64,000 nucleotides of DNA from Labilibaculum filiforme (lineage in GTDB: Bacteria > Bacteroidota > Bacteroidia > Bacteroidales > Marinifilaceae). The position numbers and the translations under genes are program-made. The stretch spans positions 24,001-88,000 of the forward strand of contig NZ_MVDD01000006.1 of NCBI RefSeq assembly GCF_002843315.1. Direction: 5' to 3'. Under the pieces are notes generated by a model. That model had not been told where the DNA came from and made no database searches. It saw only the letters and a list, made by a program, of their open reading frames with translations. Of the stretch, positions 1 to 7,755 are shown piece after piece. The stretch's first letter is position 1, and each line of letters begins with the position of its first letter.

Positions 1-2
1 TT

Positions 3-278
3 TGTCAGGGCGATATGACAGCTCATGGTGGCATCGTAATGTCTGGCGAAGCCAACATTCTTATCAGCACCTCTACCCCCAACCCCCAAGTAACCAGTCC
101 AATTCAGGAAATTCCTTTTCCCGAAATAAGTATTGCACAAAAACTGGCTTCAAGCGTGGTAGAAATTGTGCGTGGCGATAGTCCCGCAAACCTTCAGGAA
201 GCACAAGAAAATCAGGAAACATTGCGGGAAGAGGCGAAAAAGCATGGTTTTTTACCAGATATTGATTTTAGCCATTAA
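3..278 (+). CDS. PAAR-like (DUF4280-type) spike protein, C-terminal part
   Basis: The reading frame is open through the left edge of the window, so only the C-terminal ~92 residues are present. The visible sequence runs CQGDMTAHGG, then IVMSGEANILI. This resembles the closing repeats of PAAR-like/DUF4280 proteins, which cap the spike of a type VI secretion system or a related contractile injector and carry effectors. After that comes a charged, Glu/Gln-rich tail with no motif I recognise. The large M23-headed effector starts 14 bp downstream on the same strand, which fits a spike-plus-cargo operon. The family call is made from a short stretch and is moderately secure. No other secretion-system gene is inside the window. 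Confidence 0.6.
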   Translation, partial: CQGDMTAHGGIVMSGEANILISTSTPNPQVTSPIQEIPFPEISIAQKLASSVVEIVRGDSPANLQEAQENQETLREEAKKHGFLPDIDFSH

Positions 279-292
279 TTAAAGAGTCAATT

Positions 293-3200
293 ATGAAATT
301 TGTATATCCAGTTACTCCTAAAAACGGAAATGATGATAAACTGTTTTATTTAAAAGGTGCATCCAATAGAACCGGTTATTATCCTATAGGACGAATGAAT
401 ACCTGGCATGGTGGAATTCATTACGAAGGAGATAATGCAATACATGCGATTTCCGATGGCAATATCATTGCATATAGAGTCTGTTCAGATATCGACAAGG
501 ATGGAAAAAAGAGATCCTTCTCCAATAGTTTTGTATTGATTCAGCATCAGTACGAAAGTCCTAACAAACAAAAATTATGCTTTTATTCCCTGTACAATCA
601 TTTGTCTTTTTTTCAGGAAATGATTGGCAATAAAATACCAGCTATTTTTAAAGTTAATGCCTATTCGGTAAAAGATACAGCTAAAGATACCAAGGAGGTA
701 AAAGGTGCTAAAATAAAAGATGCAAGTGGTAATTTATTAGCCATAGCACCAATGGGCACTAAGCTTAAGTTTCTGGCCGATGATAAAGATAAGGATAGAA
801 GAAAAGTTGAGTATAAAACACCCAAAGGAAAGTCTATTGTAGGTGAAACTTATGTGGCAAAATTTAACACCGTACAAATTGTTGATGCAACAAGTGGAGA
901 GGTATTAGCAGAGAGTTTTAAAGGCAATGATGGAGATAACGAATATGGTGCGAATCTTTATAAAGAAGCAAAAAATAGTTCAGAAATTAAGCAACTTATA
1001 GTAAGAGGTAGTTCTATTGAAATTGCAAAAGAAGATCGTGGCAAAACAGGATGGTTAAAAGTTACTAAAGTTGGAGATGAAAAAGTAAGTGGCTACTGCA
1101 ATAGTGGTGCTTTAAAAAAAGTAGACGTATTCACGCTTACCAACGATCAATTAGACACTGTGGTAAATCCTTGTATAGAAGTTAAAGCTGGTGATATTAT
1201 TGGTTTTACAGGGAAAAATGGATTTGAAAAGCAGGAAGCCTATCGAGGAGTTCATGTGGAGGTATTTACGCCAGATGACGTAACTAATTTTTTAAAAAAT
1301 GAAAATAAAGATGGCGATAAAAATAAGAACTTTACAAAACTGACAGAAGGAACGGAGCTTAAAAAGAAGTACCCTTTACAAGTGATTAAAAACACTCCCG
1401 TAAAAAAAACAGGGAAAACTACTGAAGCTTATACAGAGGTCGAACTTGAGAATCTTGAAGTAATTGTTAATGATAGAGGATTAGAATTGCCTGAATATAA
1501 TGGTGGATTCTATATTTTCAAAGACTCCGGCTCGAGTAAAGTTGCAAATACTAGTGCGCTTGCCAATTTCAATAAAATAGTAGGCGATATAGCTAAAATG
1601 GGTGATACAGTAAAACTTGAAAAAGAGCTTGAAGGAGTTCAGAGGCGAGTAAGCTATATAAATGTAAATAAAGGATTTACATTTTGGGTAAAAAGTGAAG
1701 ATATAGAAGAAAAAACACTAAGCTTTACGATACAACAAGCTTCGGCAGTTAAAGCTACGAGCCAAACTACCAATACATCTAATGTTGCGGTGCTTGCACC
1801 CCCGGCACCAAAAAGTACTGTTGAAACGAAAAAATACAATAGGCTCAACAAAGAAATATCGGAAGTATATCTGATTGCACCTGACGAGAAAAATGTAAAT
1901 ACCAAAATAGTAGCCGATGTAATTGTAAATATAAAAGAAGGCAAAATTTATAAAGACAAGGATGAAAAGGAATGGTATTTGCTTGAACCTATAGGAGTAC
2001 AAAAAAACGGAGTCGCCATTAAGTACAAAGGCTTAGTTTGTAAAGATGATTTGGAGGAAATTTTTTCGCCCTACGATTGGACTAAGTTTGGATTTGAGCT
2101 AAAAGAAGATACTGCTAACAACTATATTTACAGTTTAGATAAACCAACAAGTTTTTTCTCGGACATCTGCAAAATAGTAGATGAGGATGGCGATGGTATA
2201 TTGGAACCATACGAACTACAAAGAGCTTTAAGCAATCATTATACAGCTGATAAACTCTCTCATTTAGTTTGTAAACATTTTAACGAGTGGGCCTATGGGA
2301 GTAAATACATTGCAGGTTTAGTTGATGAGTACGATAACTTTTTTAAAGAAGCAGTTAAAAAAGACGCAAAAGGAAAAGCTTTAGCCAATCAGAAAGAATT
2401 AGATGAAATAAAACAGGAGCGTTTAGATGCTCTAAAAGAAAAAGTGTCCGATTTAGAAATTTGGGAAGGTGTTGAAATTCGAAAAAGTAGCTACCGAACT
2501 AAATTTGTGAATGGTGCCCTAATGAGCTCGCCGATCACTTTTGGAGGATACCTAATTTATAAATATGGGAAATGGGTTTACGAGCGAATGGCTTATGGCG
2601 ATAAAAAAGAAGAAGAAATACCTTTAAGCCCATTCCCTATCGATAATCCAGTGGTTACCCATTTTCACCCCGTGGCTTTTGTGGAGCAGATGAGGAGGAT
2701 TACTGCGCTAACCACCCCTCCATGGTTAGTCGTAGCCTTGAGTGAAGCTAAAATTGCAAAGGCAACTCACGAGGATAATAAACCTACTATTCAAATGGTT
2801 AAAAAATATCATAACTATTGTGGTATTAAAGATAATCCAAAAACATTAAAAATAATCGAAGATGAAGATTTATCATGGTGTGCTTCATTTGTGAATTGGT
2901 GCTTGGATCAAACAGATTATAAGGGAGCAAAATCAGCCGGTTCACAAAGTATACTTTGGAAAGAAGGAACTCTATTTAAAAGAATAAAAGAACCTATGTT
3001 TGGAGCTATTGTAGTTATGACTAATCATAGAAAAGATAATGGTAAAAAAACAGGTTTTGGCCATGTTACATTTTTGTACGGAACTGATATTGATGGGGAT
3101 TTACTATGTTTAGGAGGTAATCAAGGTCAAACTATTAAATTTTCTAGATATAAAGCCAAAGGAATTAGTGGTACCCTAACCATGGATATTGGAAAGGACA

Positions 3201-3355
3201 AAAAAGTAGCTTTAGAGCAAAAATTTAATGGCTATTTTATTCCAATAAACTATCCCGAAAATTCAAATGGAAATTTAATGACATATAATCTAACAGAATT
3301 AAATAATCAAATATCAAAAGGTATTATAACATTACAAAATGAACAAACTAGGTAA
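293..3355 (+). CDS. M23-headed polymorphic effector with TIGR02594-like C-terminal toxin
   Basis: A 1020-residue protein with no signal peptide. Residues ~35-105 and ~295-335 look like a peptidase M23 fold split by an SH3-like insert (~120-290). The first half has WHGGIHYEG and the Y-N-H-L strand; the second has V-x-A-G-D-x-I-G-x-T-G and GVHVEVF. Compared with classical M23, the metal-binding Asp is replaced by His and the first His of H-x-H is missing, so this head may be inactive. A canonical EF-hand loop (DEDGDGILEPYE) lies near residue 630. A conserved linker (~720-803) ends in HFHPVAFVEQMRR. The C-terminal ~215 residues resemble TIGR02594/CHAP-like amidases, with LSWCASFVNWC (Cys ~863), GHVTF (His ~924) and a GGNQ motif. 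The next gene overlaps the stop, as expected for toxin-immunity pairs. Delivery by the upstream spike protein is inferred. Confidence 0.72.
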   Translation: MKFVYPVTPKNGNDDKLFYLKGASNRTGYYPIGRMNTWHGGIHYEGDNAIHAISDGNIIAYRVCSDIDKDGKKRSFSNSFVLIQHQYESPNKQKLCFYSLYNHLSFFQEMIGNKIPAIFKVNAYSVKDTAKDTKEVKGAKIKDASGNLLAIAPMGTKLKFLADDKDKDRRKVEYKTPKGKSIVGETYVAKFNTVQIVDATSGEVLAESFKGNDGDNEYGANLYKEAKNSSEIKQLIVRGSSIEIAKEDRGKTGWLKVTKVGDEKVSGYCNSGALKKVDVFTLTNDQLDTVVNPCIEVKAGDIIGFTGKNGFEKQEAYRGVHVEVFTPDDVTNFLKNENKDGDKNKNFTKLTEGTELKKKYPLQVIKNTPVKKTGKTTEAYTEVELENLEVIVNDRGLELPEYNGGFYIFKDSGSSKVANTSALANFNKIVGDIAKMGDTVKLEKELEGVQRRVSYINVNKGFTFWVKSEDIEEKTLSFTIQQASAVKATSQTTNTSNVAVLAPPAPKSTVETKKYNRLNKEISEVYLIAPDEKNVNTKIVADVIVNIKEGKIYKDKDEKEWYLLEPIGVQKNGVAIKYKGLVCKDDLEEIFSPYDWTKFGFELKEDTANNYIYSLDKPTSFFSDICKIVDEDGDGILEPYELQRALSNHYTADKLSHLVCKHFNEWAYGSKYIAGLVDEYDNFFKEAVKKDAKGKALANQKELDEIKQERLDALKEKVSDLEIWEGVEIRKSSYRTKFVNGALMSSPITFGGYLIYKYGKWVYERMAYGDKKEEEIPLSPFPIDNPVVTHFHPVAFVEQMRRITALTTPPWLVVALSEAKIAKATHEDNKPTIQMVKKYHNYCGIKDNPKTLKIIEDEDLSWCASFVNWCLDQTDYKGAKSAGSQSILWKEGTLFKRIKEPMFGAIVVMTNHRKDNGKKTGFGHVTFLYGTDIDGDLLCLGGNQGQTIKFSRYKAKGISGTLTMDIGKDKKVALEQKFNGYFIPINYPENSNGNLMTYNLTELNNQISKGIITLQNEQTR
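2334..2698 (+). repeat. Toxin-linker repeat, copy 1 (inside the intact effector)
   Basis: This ~365-bp segment encodes the conserved linker that joins effector body to toxin tip. It recurs nearly identically at 4042, 5783 and 7428. Homology stops just after the Q-M-R-R codons, where the toxin domain begins. It is the reference full-length copy. Confidence 0.9.
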
Positions 3356-3818
3356 AATTTTAATCTTAGCTTTTTTAATTATCAGTTGTAAAAACACTAC
3401 TGAACAAAGCATAAAGAATGACACTTCTATATCTACAACTTCTGAAGAAGTAGTGAATCAAAAAGATACTTCAAAAATAAATGAAATTAATGTAGATGAT
3501 TTTCTCAAATACGTAATAAGGATAATTGTCGAAGGTGATCAAAATGAAATTGAATCTGTTTTATTTTTCCCTTTCGAAGGGTATACAGTTGGAGGTGAAG
3601 AAATATCTTATTCTGATTTTGAAAGTTTTATATTTTCAAGCGAAGTGTATGAAAGTTTTATAAATCTGAAATATGCTATTAATATTGAATCTGATAAGGT
3701 AAAAGAAATGTATTGGATTGATATAAAAATGCCTAATGGATATGAATTCAGTAACACATATAGAATTATTAAAGTAGAAGAGGAATTTAAGTTTGCAGGC
3801 ATGCAGTTACCTTTTTAA
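3339..3818 (+). CDS. Probable immunity lipoprotein for the TIGR02594-like toxin
   Basis: A 159-residue protein that starts 17 bp inside the end of the effector gene, so the two are translationally coupled. The N-terminus (KILILAFLIISC) is a lipoprotein signal with the lipobox Cys at about residue 17, followed by a Ser/Thr/Lys-rich tether and a small mixed fold rich in Glu and aromatic residues. I recognise no family. Position, size and envelope targeting fit a periplasmic immunity protein protecting the cell from a peptidoglycan-cutting toxin. That role is inference from context. A strong terminator hairpin follows at 3902. Confidence 0.65.
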   Translation: MNKLGKILILAFLIISCKNTTEQSIKNDTSISTTSEEVVNQKDTSKINEINVDDFLKYVIRIIVEGDQNEIESVLFFPFEGYTVGGEEISYSDFESFIFSSEVYESFINLKYAINIESDKVKEMYWIDIKMPNGYEFSNTYRIIKVEEEFKFAGMQLPF

Positions 3819-3901
3819 ATAATATAGAGCACTATCCCACAAATGGCTAAATAAAATTTTAAGTTTAGGCATTTAAGCCTGAGTCTTCAATCCCAAATAA
3901 A

Positions 3902-3942
3902 AGAGGCTGAATCAATATCGATTCAGCCTCTATAATTTTTTT
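3902..3942 (+). terminator. Rho-independent terminator after the first effector-immunity pair
   Basis: A perfect 12-bp stem (AGAGGCTGAATC with GATTCAGCCTCT, 6-nt loop) is followed by a T-rich tract. It separates the intact pair from the displaced modules downstream. Confidence 0.85.
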
Positions 3943-4041
3943 GTGATTTTCGAAGATCATTAGATGGTGCTTTTTTACAACGCCATGACTTCAGCTTTTT
4001 TGAAGATTGGAATACAGTCCTTTATAATCAGTGATAGAAAT

Positions 4042-4408
4042 ATAACTTTTTTAAAGAAGCAGTAAAAAAAGACGCAAAAGGAAAAGCTTTAGCCAATCAG
4101 AAAGAATTAGATGAAATAAAACAGGAGCGTTTAGATGCTCTAAAAGCAAAAGTGTCCGATTTAGAAATTTGGGAAGGTGTTGAAATTCGAAAAAGTAGCT
4201 ACCGAACTAAATTTGTGAATGGTGCTCTTATGAGCTCACCAGTTACTTTTGGAGGATACCTAATTTATAAATACGGAAAATGGGTTTACGAGCGAATGGC
4301 TTATGGCGATAAAAAGAAAGAAGAAATTCCATTAAGCCCATTCCCTATAGATGACCCAGTGGTTACCCATTTTCACCCTGTGGCTTTTGTGGAGCAGATG
4401 AGGAGGAT
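4042..4408 (+). repeat. Toxin-linker repeat, copy 2
   Basis: Near-identical to 2334-2698. The match begins abruptly at ATAACTTTTTT and runs into the DUF5675-like toxin. Upstream of the match the frame meets a TAG at 4035, so the rest of an effector body is absent. Confidence 0.9.
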
Positions 4409-4931
4409 GGGAGATGATCCTTATACAATTAGGATAACAAGAGAAGCAGAAAGGTGGACAGGAACTAATAAGAGTAGTATGACATTTGGAACTTTTGTGT
4501 TTGGTAGCCTTGAAGGTTTTATTTGTGAACCATATGGAGATGAAACAACTGAAAGAGGAAAAGATAAACGTATTCCTGCAGGAATTTATAATGTAAAATG
4601 GCATGTTTCAGGCAATTATCCTAAAAATAAATATACATTACAACATAAACTTGGGAAAAAATGGCATTTAGATTATCCTTCTTTTAAACATGGAGTGTTG
4701 CTTGTATACAATGAGAGTGTACCTCAAAGTAGAGGTATTTTAGTGCATGCAGGACAAGATGGTGGATGGACTGAAGGATGTATATTACCAAGTAGCAAGC
4801 AAGATAGAAATTTAGATAAATGGAATATGACAATGGCAGATTCTGTAGAAACCTTACATAAAATTTTTAATCAAATAGAAGAAACGGGAATTGAAAACAT
4901 TAAACTTGTTATAACAGATGAAACAGAATAA
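4152..4931 (+). CDS. Displaced toxin module: linker plus DUF5675-like domain
   Basis: The frame is open from 4038. No ATG exists before the middle of the linker; GTG at 4152 is the only plausible start and it lacks a clear ribosome-binding site. Residues 1-86 repeat the linker of the intact effector. Residues ~87-259 carry RIPAGIYNVKW, then GILVHAGQDGGWTEGCILP, as in DUF5675. That H-x-G...E-G-C arrangement is reminiscent of L,D-transpeptidase-like active sites, though catalytic activity is not established here. The gene overlaps the next, exported gene by 14 bp. It looks like a promoterless, headless toxin tip kept in reserve and expressed if recombined onto the effector body. Independent expression cannot be excluded. 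Confidence 0.65.
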   Translation: MSDLEIWEGVEIRKSSYRTKFVNGALMSSPVTFGGYLIYKYGKWVYERMAYGDKKKEEIPLSPFPIDDPVVTHFHPVAFVEQMRRMGDDPYTIRITREAERWTGTNKSSMTFGTFVFGSLEGFICEPYGDETTERGKDKRIPAGIYNVKWHVSGNYPKNKYTLQHKLGKKWHLDYPSFKHGVLLVYNESVPQSRGILVHAGQDGGWTEGCILPSSKQDRNLDKWNMTMADSVETLHKIFNQIEETGIENIKLVITDETE

Positions 4932-5628
4932 AATTATTTTGCTAATACTTATTTTCTTTAATTGTTTTGTATCTCAAGCCCAAAACTGTACGATCAAGGA
5001 TGTGCTTGAAAAAACAATAATACAGGATGTTAAGTATTCAGAATCTAAGGAAGATGTTAATTTAGAAAGTGTTCTAAGATACGATCAGCATGAATTTATT
5101 GGTTTTATCGGTCATAAAAAGAAACGATTACGAATAAATTTTACTTCCATAATTATAGATGATGAAACTAAGAAACTTTTTTTTGTTAAAGGAGCAACAA
5201 CAGTACGTAATACAAACTTGAGATCATTTAGTGGTAGCTTCACAGTGAAAAATCATTTTGTATTCCTTGAGCCAATTGATGATTATGCAATTAATAAAAA
5301 AGGGAAATATGGTTTTTCAATACTGGAATATACATTAGCAGAGGATCCACGGTTGTGTTTCACAGGAACTTTTAATGGCAAAATTTTGGTATGTTGGTAT
5401 AAAGATGAAGAAGGAAATACTACCTACTGTGATTTGTTTGATGGTTATGATGGGAGTCGGAATTATCAATTTATAGGAACGTGGACAAGTTACAAAACGA
5501 ATAATTCATCAATTTGTAATTGGGGGCAATATAGAATCCCATGTTCGGGAGATTTAGATGTTGGAGCTTCTGAATTTATGCCAAACCCAAAATACAATAA
5601 TGTTGGTTGGGGAGATTATGTGCCATAA
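4918..5628 (+). CDS. Probable periplasmic immunity protein for the DUF5675-like tip
   Basis: A 236-residue protein whose ATG lies inside the end of the toxin module. Residues 1-21 (KIILLILIFFNCFVSQAQ) form a standard signal peptide ending S-Q-A-Q, giving a soluble periplasmic product. The mature part has several Cys residues and a Gly/aromatic-rich C-terminus and matches no family I know. Coupling to the toxin module and export to the compartment where the toxin would act make an immunity role likely, by inference. About 195 bp of non-coding DNA follow, with a small CCACA/TGTGG hairpin near 5742. Confidence 0.6.
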   Translation: MKQNKIILLILIFFNCFVSQAQNCTIKDVLEKTIIQDVKYSESKEDVNLESVLRYDQHEFIGFIGHKKKRLRINFTSIIIDDETKKLFFVKGATTVRNTNLRSFSGSFTVKNHFVFLEPIDDYAINKKGKYGFSILEYTLAEDPRLCFTGTFNGKILVCWYKDEEGNTTYCDLFDGYDGSRNYQFIGTWTSYKTNNSSICNWGQYRIPCSGDLDVGASEFMPNPKYNNVGWGDYVP

Positions 5629-5782
5629 ATCTAATAACTATAATTGTTATTTGGATTATTTATGCGACTATGTTCCTTGCAGAAGCTTGCGCCGAAATGT
5701 TCCCAATATAATAGGCAAAATATAAATAAGATAGAAAAGCCACACTTGTTGTGGTAGCCAAAGGCTAAATTTGTAGTATCAC

Positions 5783-6079
5783 ATGAAATAAAACAAGAGC
5801 GTTTAGATGCTCTAAAAGCAAAAGTGTCCGATTTAGAAATTTGGGAAGGTGTTGAAATTCGAAAAAGTAGCTACCGAACTAAATTTGTGAATGGTGCCCT
5901 TATGAGTTCTCCGATTATTATGGGGGAATATCTAATCTACAAATTAGGAAAATGGGTCTACGAGCGAATGGCTTATGGCGATAAAAAGGAAGAAGAAATT
6001 CCATTAAGCCCATTCCCTATAGCTAATCCAGTGGTTACCCATTTTCACCCTGTGGCTTTTGTAGAGCAGATGAGGAGGG
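5783..6079 (+). repeat. Toxin-linker repeat, copy 3
   Basis: The match starts 5' at ATGAAATAAAACAAGAGCG, so it is shorter upstream than copy 2, and ends at GATGAGGAGG. Local changes (for example IIMGEYLIYKLGKW against ITFGGYLIYKYGKW) show that it has begun to diverge. Confidence 0.9.
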
Positions 6080-6618
6080 TTTTTTTGAAAGAAGATATTG
6101 ATCTTAGAAAACGTGATAAATGGCAAACACAATTTGATTCAAAATTTGGAAATAAGGACAAACAAAATGTTGCATGCTGGAGATCCTGTATGATTGTCCT
6201 AGCCAATCATAATGTTAACGGAGGAAATTTAGTTAATGGTACTGCTCTTTTTCAAATTGCCACAGAATCTAACAATAAGTTAGTTGTAGATGAAAATATT
6301 GCAAAAAAAAGCATTGAGTATATTGATGAACAATTAGAAGCGGACAAACCAATATTAGTAGGAGTTGACCATACATATAAATACAAAGGTGGTTTTAATA
6401 ATGACTTAACAACAGATCATTTTATTGTGTTAGCTGGAAGATCGAGTGATACTCAAGGATCATATTATCTCTTTTATGAAGTTGGAACTTCTTTTGAACG
6501 ATATGGAATTAGTAATGAAAACAAGCTTTATATTCAGTCGGATAATTCATTAAGAGGATCAACTGCTTATACATCAAAACATAAGTATACAGTTACTCAA
6601 GTAAGAAAAAATAATTGA
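5824..6618 (+). CDS. Displaced toxin module: linker plus C39/papain-like domain
   Basis: 264 codons from a GTG start, with no upstream ATG in frame. Residues 1-86 repeat the linker. The remaining ~178 residues contain ACWRSCMIVLANHN, the helix expected to carry a catalytic Cys, and later DHFIVLAG, a His in the position typical of C39/papain-like amidases and peptidases. The family is therefore C39-like by motif, with moderate certainty. An exported lipoprotein gene begins 1 bp after the stop, again as a toxin-immunity pair. Like the previous module it lacks an effector head, a good ribosome-binding site and an obvious promoter. Confidence 0.62.
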   Translation: MSDLEIWEGVEIRKSSYRTKFVNGALMSSPIIMGEYLIYKLGKWVYERMAYGDKKEEEIPLSPFPIANPVVTHFHPVAFVEQMRRVFLKEDIDLRKRDKWQTQFDSKFGNKDKQNVACWRSCMIVLANHNVNGGNLVNGTALFQIATESNNKLVVDENIAKKSIEYIDEQLEADKPILVGVDHTYKYKGGFNNDLTTDHFIVLAGRSSDTQGSYYLFYEVGTSFERYGISNENKLYIQSDNSLRGSTAYTSKHKYTVTQVRKNN

Positions 6619-6619
6619 T

Positions 6620-7051
6620 ATGAGATTAAAACGTTATTGTTTGTGGTTAATGATCACATTATCACTTTCTTGTCAGAGTCAAGAAGTGAAAAATAAAAAA
6701 GGAGATGATTCATTTAGTATAAGAAATTCAGAATGGATTGAGGTTGAAAAAAAAGGTGATGATTTTCAACCATTATCCTCTGAATGGATAAGAAAGATTG
6801 TTGTTACTGAAAATGAAATACAATTAGATTTAATGGAATCATCTCTGTATAAAATAGAAAATATTGAAGACTTAGAGAATGGTGTTAAAATTTCCATTCA
6901 TAATGTTGACTGGTATTATAAAGTTACTTGGATTGATTATAAAAAGAAAATTTCTAAGTGGGATTATACATATAATGGAAATATTGAGAGGAGTTTCTCT
7001 TATTACGCTATAATTAAAAATAATTTACAACTTATTGAAAAGTATGAATGA
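6620..7051 (+). CDS. Probable immunity lipoprotein for the C39-like tip
   Basis: A 143-residue protein starting immediately after the toxin module. The N-terminus (CLWLMITLSLSC) is a lipoprotein signal with the acceptor Cys at about residue 18, followed by a charged Lys/Asp-rich segment. The rest is a small beta-rich, Trp/Tyr-rich domain with no family I recognise. Its position and lipoprotein signal match the partner of the intact effector, supporting an immunity role by inference. A terminator hairpin follows at 7167. Confidence 0.6.
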   Translation: MRLKRYCLWLMITLSLSCQSQEVKNKKGDDSFSIRNSEWIEVEKKGDDFQPLSSEWIRKIVVTENEIQLDLMESSLYKIENIEDLENGVKISIHNVDWYYKVTWIDYKKKISKWDYTYNGNIERSFSYYAIIKNNLQLIEKYE

Positions 7052-7100
7052 AAATAGTTAATAGGAAAGTATAGATAAATAATTGACACTGTCCCCCCTA

Positions 7101-7142
7101 CCGCACGAAACGAAGTACGATGCAATCAATCCTTTCGTGTGG
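7101..7142 (+). repeat. CCGCACGAAA/TTTCGTGTGG hairpin repeat
   Basis: A 10-bp stem with one G-U pair around a 22-nt loop. The same stem sequence with a 3-nt loop occurs near 41458 and 42817, so this is a dispersed 3'-UTR-type hairpin family. Confidence 0.5.
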
Positions 7143-7166
7143 TAATAACTGATAAACAACAAATAC

Positions 7167-7193
7167 AGCTTGGCATAAATGTCAAGCTTTTTT
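7167..7193 (+). terminator. Rho-independent terminator after the third immunity gene
   Basis: AGCTTGGCAT pairs with ATGTCAAGCT (one G-U) across a 2-nt loop, or a slightly larger loop if the inner pairs open, and is followed by six T. Confidence 0.75.
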
Positions 7194-7296
7194 GTATTCT
7201 TGAATTTATGGTATCCGTCTCCGCAATAGCGCATAGTTTCTTGAGAAAAAACTTTTGATTTTTACATTCTTAAAATTCACATAAAAAGGATGTACT

Positions 7297-7431
7297 ATGA
7301 TTTTCAATTTTACGGCCACGACACGTTTTTATTTTTTTCGCGAACCAGTAGATATGCATAAGGGAATTCATTCGCTTTATCATCTGGTAAAGACTTTAGG
7401 TAAAAACGAGGGAACTATAACCAAATGCTAA
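7297..7431 (+). pseudogene. IS66-family TnpB fragment
   Basis: From an ATG at 7297 the frame encodes ~44 residues including FFREPVDMHKGIHSLYHLV, the N-terminal signature of IS66 accessory protein TnpB (usual form Y-F-R-x-P-V-D-M-R-K-G). It ends at a TAA lying exactly on the junction with linker copy 4. Usual TnpB is ~115 residues, so more than half is gone. Confidence 0.7.
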
Positions 7432-7593
7432 ATTTGTAAATGGTGCCCTTATGAGCTCACCAGTTATTTTTGGAGGATACCTAATTTATAAATATGGAAA
7501 ATGGGTTTACGAGCGAATGGCTTATGGCGATAAAAAGGAAGAAGAAATATCACTTAGTCCATTTCCTATAGCTAACCCAGTGGTTTCCCATTG
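7428..7593 (+). repeat. Toxin-linker repeat, copy 4 (truncated both ends)
   Basis: Matches the centre of the linker from CTAAATTTGT to CCAGTGGTTTCCCATT. The HFHPVAFVEQ end and the toxin tip are lost. The open frame 7451-7666 over it is a relic, not a credible gene. It is bounded directly by IS66 and IS3 remnants. Confidence 0.85.
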
Positions 7594-7643
7594 GAATAGA
7601 TACATTTGGCTGGACATTAAATTAAGCCCTTATCTTTACGTTA

Positions 7644-7754
7644 AGAAAAGTAAAACGGAAGTATGATAAAGAGTTCAAGACGATGCTTGTGAACCTATGC
7701 TTAAGTGGACGTAAATTTACAGAAGTGGATCTGCAACAAAAAACTGAACTTTAA
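7644..7754 (+). pseudogene. IS3-family OrfA fragment
   Basis: One frame encodes KRKYDKEFKTMLVNLCLSG followed by RKFTEVDLQ, close to the N-terminus of IS3-group OrfA proteins of Bacteroidota (R-K-Y-D-x-E-F-K...N-L-C-L-S-G). It stops at 7754 after about 35 codons; the helix-turn-helix remainder and OrfB are missing. Confidence 0.6.
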
Positions 7755-7755
7755 A

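Noticed and set aside
1654-2002. Minus-strand open frames inside the effector gene
   Set aside because: Antisense shadows of a well-supported gene with no independent start signals.
3955-4037. Possible gene remnant ending in IPIFKKAEVMAL on the minus strand
   Set aside because: Only about a dozen codons are readable and I cannot link them to a family, so no feature is claimed.
7451-7666. 71-codon frame over linker copy 4
   Set aside because: It is a fragment of the linker running into IS3 remnant DNA in the wrong frame; no toxin tip or partner gene remains.
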